NCBI GenBank assembly: GCA_903789505.1
Contig: CAIFEU010000049.1
Coordinates: 8,356 to 16,660 of the forward strand
Reading direction: 5' to 3'
DNA: 8,305 nt
DNA from: an uncultured Coriobacteriales bacterium
Lineage (GTDB): Bacteria > Actinomycetota > Coriobacteriia > Coriobacteriales > UMGS124
Part shown: piece by piece, positions 6,055 to 8,305 of the stretch
Layout: each line of letters starts with the position of its first letter
Numbering within the stretch: position 1 is the stretch's first letter
Notes under the pieces: generated by a model
The model's input: the letters and a program-made list of their open reading frames with translations, nothing else
Told to the model about the DNA's origin: nothing
Databases searched by the model: none
Translations under genes and position numbers: made by a program

Positions 6055-7389
6055 ATGCGCACCGTCAACATCGGCATCGTCGGAATCGGGACCGTCGGAG
6101 GGGGGTTCGTCCGCCTGCTCCAGCTGCACCACGACGACTACGTCAGGTCCTACGGCGTCGACTTGCGCATTGCGCGGGCGTGCGCGCTCGACCCGGCGCG
6201 CGCCGAGGAGCTGGGCGTCTCCGACGTGTTCACGACCGACTGGAGGGACGTGACCGGCGACCCCGACGTCGACATCGTAATCGAGCTGATCGGGGGCATG
6301 CATCCCGCCGTCGACATCTTCGAGGACGCGTTCGCCCATGGCAAGCACGTCGTCTCCGCGAACAAGGCCATGCTCTCCGGCGAGATGGGCAGGCTCGCCG
6401 GCATCGCGCACGCCAACGGCGTGCAGCTGCGCTGCGAGGCTGCCGTGGGGGGTGGCATCCCGATCGTCGAGGCGCTGGAGCATGCGCTCGCGGGCAACTC
6501 GATCCTGACGATCGCGGGCATCGTGAACGGCACGACCAACTACATGCTCACGCGCATGGAGCGCGAGGGCCTCTCCTTCGACGAGGTGCTCGCCCAGGCG
6601 CAGTCGCTGGGCTATGCGGAGGCCGACCCCACCGCCGACGTCGACGGCTTGGACGCCGCCGCGAAGGCCGCCATTCTCGCGACGATCGGCTTCAACACGC
6701 GCGTCACCCGCGACGACATCTCGCTGGTCGAGGGCATCCGCGGCGTCTCGCTGGAGGACGTGCGCGTGGCGGCGGAGCTCGGGTACCGCATCAAGCTGCT
6801 CGCGATCGCGCGCCGTACCTCCAGCGGCCTCGACGTGCGCGTGCACCCCGCGATGATTCCGGTCGAGCACATGCTGGCGAGCGTGGACGGGGTCTACAAC
6901 GCGGTCTACGTCGTCGGCGACGCGGTGGGGGAGACCATGCTGTACGGTGCGGGCGCCGGCTCGTACCCCACGGCGAGCGCCGTCATGGGCGACGTTCTCG
7001 AGCTCGCGACGCCGATCGCCCACGACCGGGTGCCGCTGCCCGAGGCGGAGCCGTTCCCGCGCGTCGAGCCCATCCGCCCCGCGGAGAGCCTGCACGACCG
7101 CTACTACATCCGCCTGACGGTCGCGGACGAGCCGGGCATCCTCGCCGAGGTCGCCGGCGTCTTCGGCCGCAACGGGACCTCGCTGCAGCAGGTCCGCCAG
7201 CACGGGGGGTCGCAGGGCAGCACGGTGCAGATCGTGCTGGTGACGCATCGCACGCTCGAGCGTGACGTGCGCGCCTCCCTCGACGAGCTCAGGGGGACGG
7301 CGGGCGTCGCGGCGATCGACTCGATGATTCGCGTCGAGGACACGCAGGCGTGGAAGCGCGACGCGATCGAGGCCTCCTCGCGCGTGTAG
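6055..7389 (+). CDS. hom: Homoserine dehydrogenase (NAD(P)H-dependent, with C-terminal ACT domain)
   Basis: The enzyme reduces aspartate-4-semialdehyde to homoserine (EC 1.1.1.3), the branch toward threonine and methionine. The start is ATG 6055 with GAAAGGA (6041-6047) seven bases upstream; the 444 residues are the usual size for the single-function form. An N-terminal Rossmann fold opens with GIVGIGTVGGG. VSANKA places the conserved Lys at 104. EAAVGGGIPI and GIVNGTTNYMLTRM follow, then GYAEADPTADVDGLDAAAK (186-204), carrying the substrate-binding Glu189 and the likely catalytic pair Asp200 and Lys204. The ACT domain spans about 350-425 (YYIRLTVADEPGILAEV...); in this family it normally mediates threonine feedback inhibition, so allosteric control by threonine is likely. 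No aspartokinase domain is fused. thrB, thrC and the aspartokinase gene are not in the window. A convergent gene lies downstream. Confidence 0.97.
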   Translation: MRTVNIGIVGIGTVGGGFVRLLQLHHDDYVRSYGVDLRIARACALDPARAEELGVSDVFTTDWRDVTGDPDVDIVIELIGGMHPAVDIFEDAFAHGKHVVSANKAMLSGEMGRLAGIAHANGVQLRCEAAVGGGIPIVEALEHALAGNSILTIAGIVNGTTNYMLTRMEREGLSFDEVLAQAQSLGYAEADPTADVDGLDAAAKAAILATIGFNTRVTRDDISLVEGIRGVSLEDVRVAAELGYRIKLLAIARRTSSGLDVRVHPAMIPVEHMLASVDGVYNAVYVVGDAVGETMLYGAGAGSYPTASAVMGDVLELATPIAHDRVPLPEAEPFPRVEPIRPAESLHDRYYIRLTVADEPGILAEVAGVFGRNGTSLQQVRQHGGSQGSTVQIVLVTHRTLERDVRASLDELRGTAGVAAIDSMIRVEDTQAWKRDAIEASSRV

Positions 7390-7439
7390 TGCCGCCTCGC
7401 CCCGCGGCGTGACATCCGCGCGGGCAGGCTGGTTGCGCC

Positions 7440-7475
7440 GCGCAGGGGGTCACGCACCGGCGCGGCCCCCTGCGC
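7440..7475. terminator. Perfect 10-bp inverted repeat between convergent hom and purine nucleoside phosphorylase genes
   Basis: GCGCAGGGGG (7440-7449) and CCCCCTGCGC (7466-7475) match over all 10 bases around a 16-base loop that can itself pair partly. The element sits between two convergent stops (7389 on + and 7492 on -), where a shared bidirectional terminator is expected. No T run is present on either side, so the strength is uncertain. Confidence 0.6.
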
Positions 7476-7491
7476 CCTTCGGCGGACGGCC

Positions 7492-8305
7492 CTACAGCCG
7501 CGCCATGACGCCGGAGACGATTGCCGCCATGTCGCGCGCCCCTTCCCGGGCGTGGCGGTCGATCTCATCCACGGAGATGGGGGCGTCGAGCATGCCCGCC
7601 GCCATGTTGGTGACCAGCGACAGGCCGAGCACCTCGATGCCCAGGTATGCCGCGAGGATGACCTCCCATACCGTCGACATGCCGACGAGGTCGGCGCCCA
7701 GCGCCCGATAGGCCCGAATCTCGGCCGGCGTCTCGAACGCCGGCCCGCTGACGCCGAGGTAGACCCCGTCCACGAGGCGATACCCCGCCGCGCGCGCCGC
7801 CTCGCGGGCGATGTTCCCCAGCCGCGGCGAGTACGCGTGCGTCATGTCGGGGAAGCGCGGCCCCTGCGCGTCGTCGTTCGCCCCGATGAGGGGGTTCGTC
7901 CCCGTCAGGTTGACGTGGTCCGAGATGTTGACCACCTGGCCGGGGCGGAACGACCCGTTGATCGCCCCGGTGGCGTTCGTGACGATGAGCTCGCGCACCC
8001 CCAGCTCGGCGCAGACGCGCAGCGGGTAGGTCACCTGCAGCGGCGTCAGCCCCTCGTAGGGGTGCAGCCTGCCCTGCATGCAGATGACGCGCCTGCCCAG
8101 CAGCGTGCCCGCCACGAAGCGCCCCGCGTGGCCGGGGGCGGAGGAGGCTCGCATGTGGGGGACGTCCGCGTAGGGGACCTCGATGGCGCGCTCGATGCGC
8201 CCCGCCAGGTCCCCCAGCCCCGAGCCGAGCGTGACGAGCGTCGCGGGCGGCTCGCCGCCCCGGAGCCGCCCGCGCAGCCCGCGCGCGCGCCGTCCGCGGG
8301 CCCCC
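7492..8305 (-). CDS. punA: Purine nucleoside phosphorylase (trimeric PNP family); 5' end beyond window
   Basis: The enzyme splits inosine, guanosine or their deoxy forms with phosphate into base and (deoxy)ribose-1-phosphate (EC 2.4.2.1) for purine salvage. The frame runs from the TAG at 7492-7494 to the right edge without a stop. The ATG at 8154 cannot be the start, because the phosphate-binding LVTLGSGLG (GSGLG at 8212-8226) lies upstream of it in the same frame. No ATG, GTG or TTG occurs in frame between there and 8305, so the true start is outside. Other signatures: PGHAGRF, MQGRLHPYEG (8050-8079), NATGAIN, PAFETPAE with the base-binding Glu at 7732-7734, VGMST, and VTNMAAG with the base-binding Asn at 7606-7608. 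FET and this Asn favour a true PNP over methylthioadenosine phosphorylase. A Trp (7666-7668) follows GMSTV where Pro is frequent. It converges on hom and is unrelated to it in function. Confidence 0.95.
   Translation of the reverse strand, partial: GARGRRARGLRGRLRGGEPPATLVTLGSGLGDLAGRIERAIEVPYADVPHMRASSAPGHAGRFVAGTLLGRRVICMQGRLHPYEGLTPLQVTYPLRVCAELGVRELIVTNATGAINGSFRPGQVVNISDHVNLTGTNPLIGANDDAQGPRFPDMTHAYSPRLGNIAREAARAAGYRLVDGVYLGVSGPAFETPAEIRAYRALGADLVGMSTVWEVILAAYLGIEVLGLSLVTNMAAGMLDAPISVDEIDRHAREGARDMAAIVSGVMARL

Noticed and set aside
3847..7248. A stop-free 1133-codon frame on the minus strand across argS and hom
   Set aside because: It lies wholly antisense to two well-recognised genes. 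Its product is rich in Arg, Ala, Val, Asp and His without domain signatures, as expected from reverse-frame reading of high-G+C codons, and it bridges two genes and their gap. It is a composition artefact.
5898..7265. Plus-strand frame of 455 codons overlapping hom
   Set aside because: It is Arg/Gly/Ala-rich shadow sequence, one frame off the well-supported homoserine dehydrogenase.
8155..8305. Non-coding region upstream of an ATG at 8154 on the minus strand
   Set aside because: The same frame continues to the window edge and encodes the conserved phosphate-binding GSGLG segment, so it is coding.

Overview
The window is very rich in G+C. Its codons strongly prefer G or C in the third position, and this opens long spurious reading frames on both strands. 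With the gene content, it suggests a chromosomal segment of a high-G+C Actinomycetota. A Coriobacteriia member (Olsenella/Atopobiaceae-like) is my best guess from protein style, but the sequence alone does not prove it. I see no transposase, integrase, phage gene, CRISPR array, tRNA or rRNA.

Layout from left to right. (1) A serine hydrolase of the beta-lactamase/penicillin-binding-protein family, cut by the left edge, with a low-complexity linker, a beta-rich module and four C-terminal membrane helices (+, to 1610). (2) A 151-bp gap with two tandem GC-rich hairpins. (3) A 112-residue coiled-coil protein with one C-terminal membrane anchor, of unknown function (+, 1762-2100). (4) Nicotinate phosphoribosyltransferase, pncB (+, 2180-3733). 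(5) A 236-bp gap with three GC-rich hairpins, a short palindrome and an AT-rich -10-like element. (6) Arginyl-tRNA synthetase, argS (+, 3970-5901). (7) A 153-bp gap with small hairpins. (8) Homoserine dehydrogenase with an ACT domain, hom (+, 6055-7389). (9) A 102-bp gap between convergent genes, carrying a perfect 10-bp inverted repeat that probably ends transcription from both sides. (10) A purine nucleoside phosphorylase on the minus strand, cut by the right edge.

Most genes are core metabolism: NAD salvage from nicotinate (pncB), charging of tRNA-Arg (argS), entry into threonine/methionine synthesis (hom) and purine salvage. They do not form one pathway. The gaps and their hairpins suggest several short transcription units rather than one operon; only the small membrane protein and pncB are close enough (79 bp) for easy co-transcription. 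No gap exceeds 300 bp.

I do not see a clear novel system. The points most worth a second look are the hydrolase, which departs from consensus at two active-site motifs, the uncharacterised coiled-coil membrane protein, and the structured leader in front of argS.
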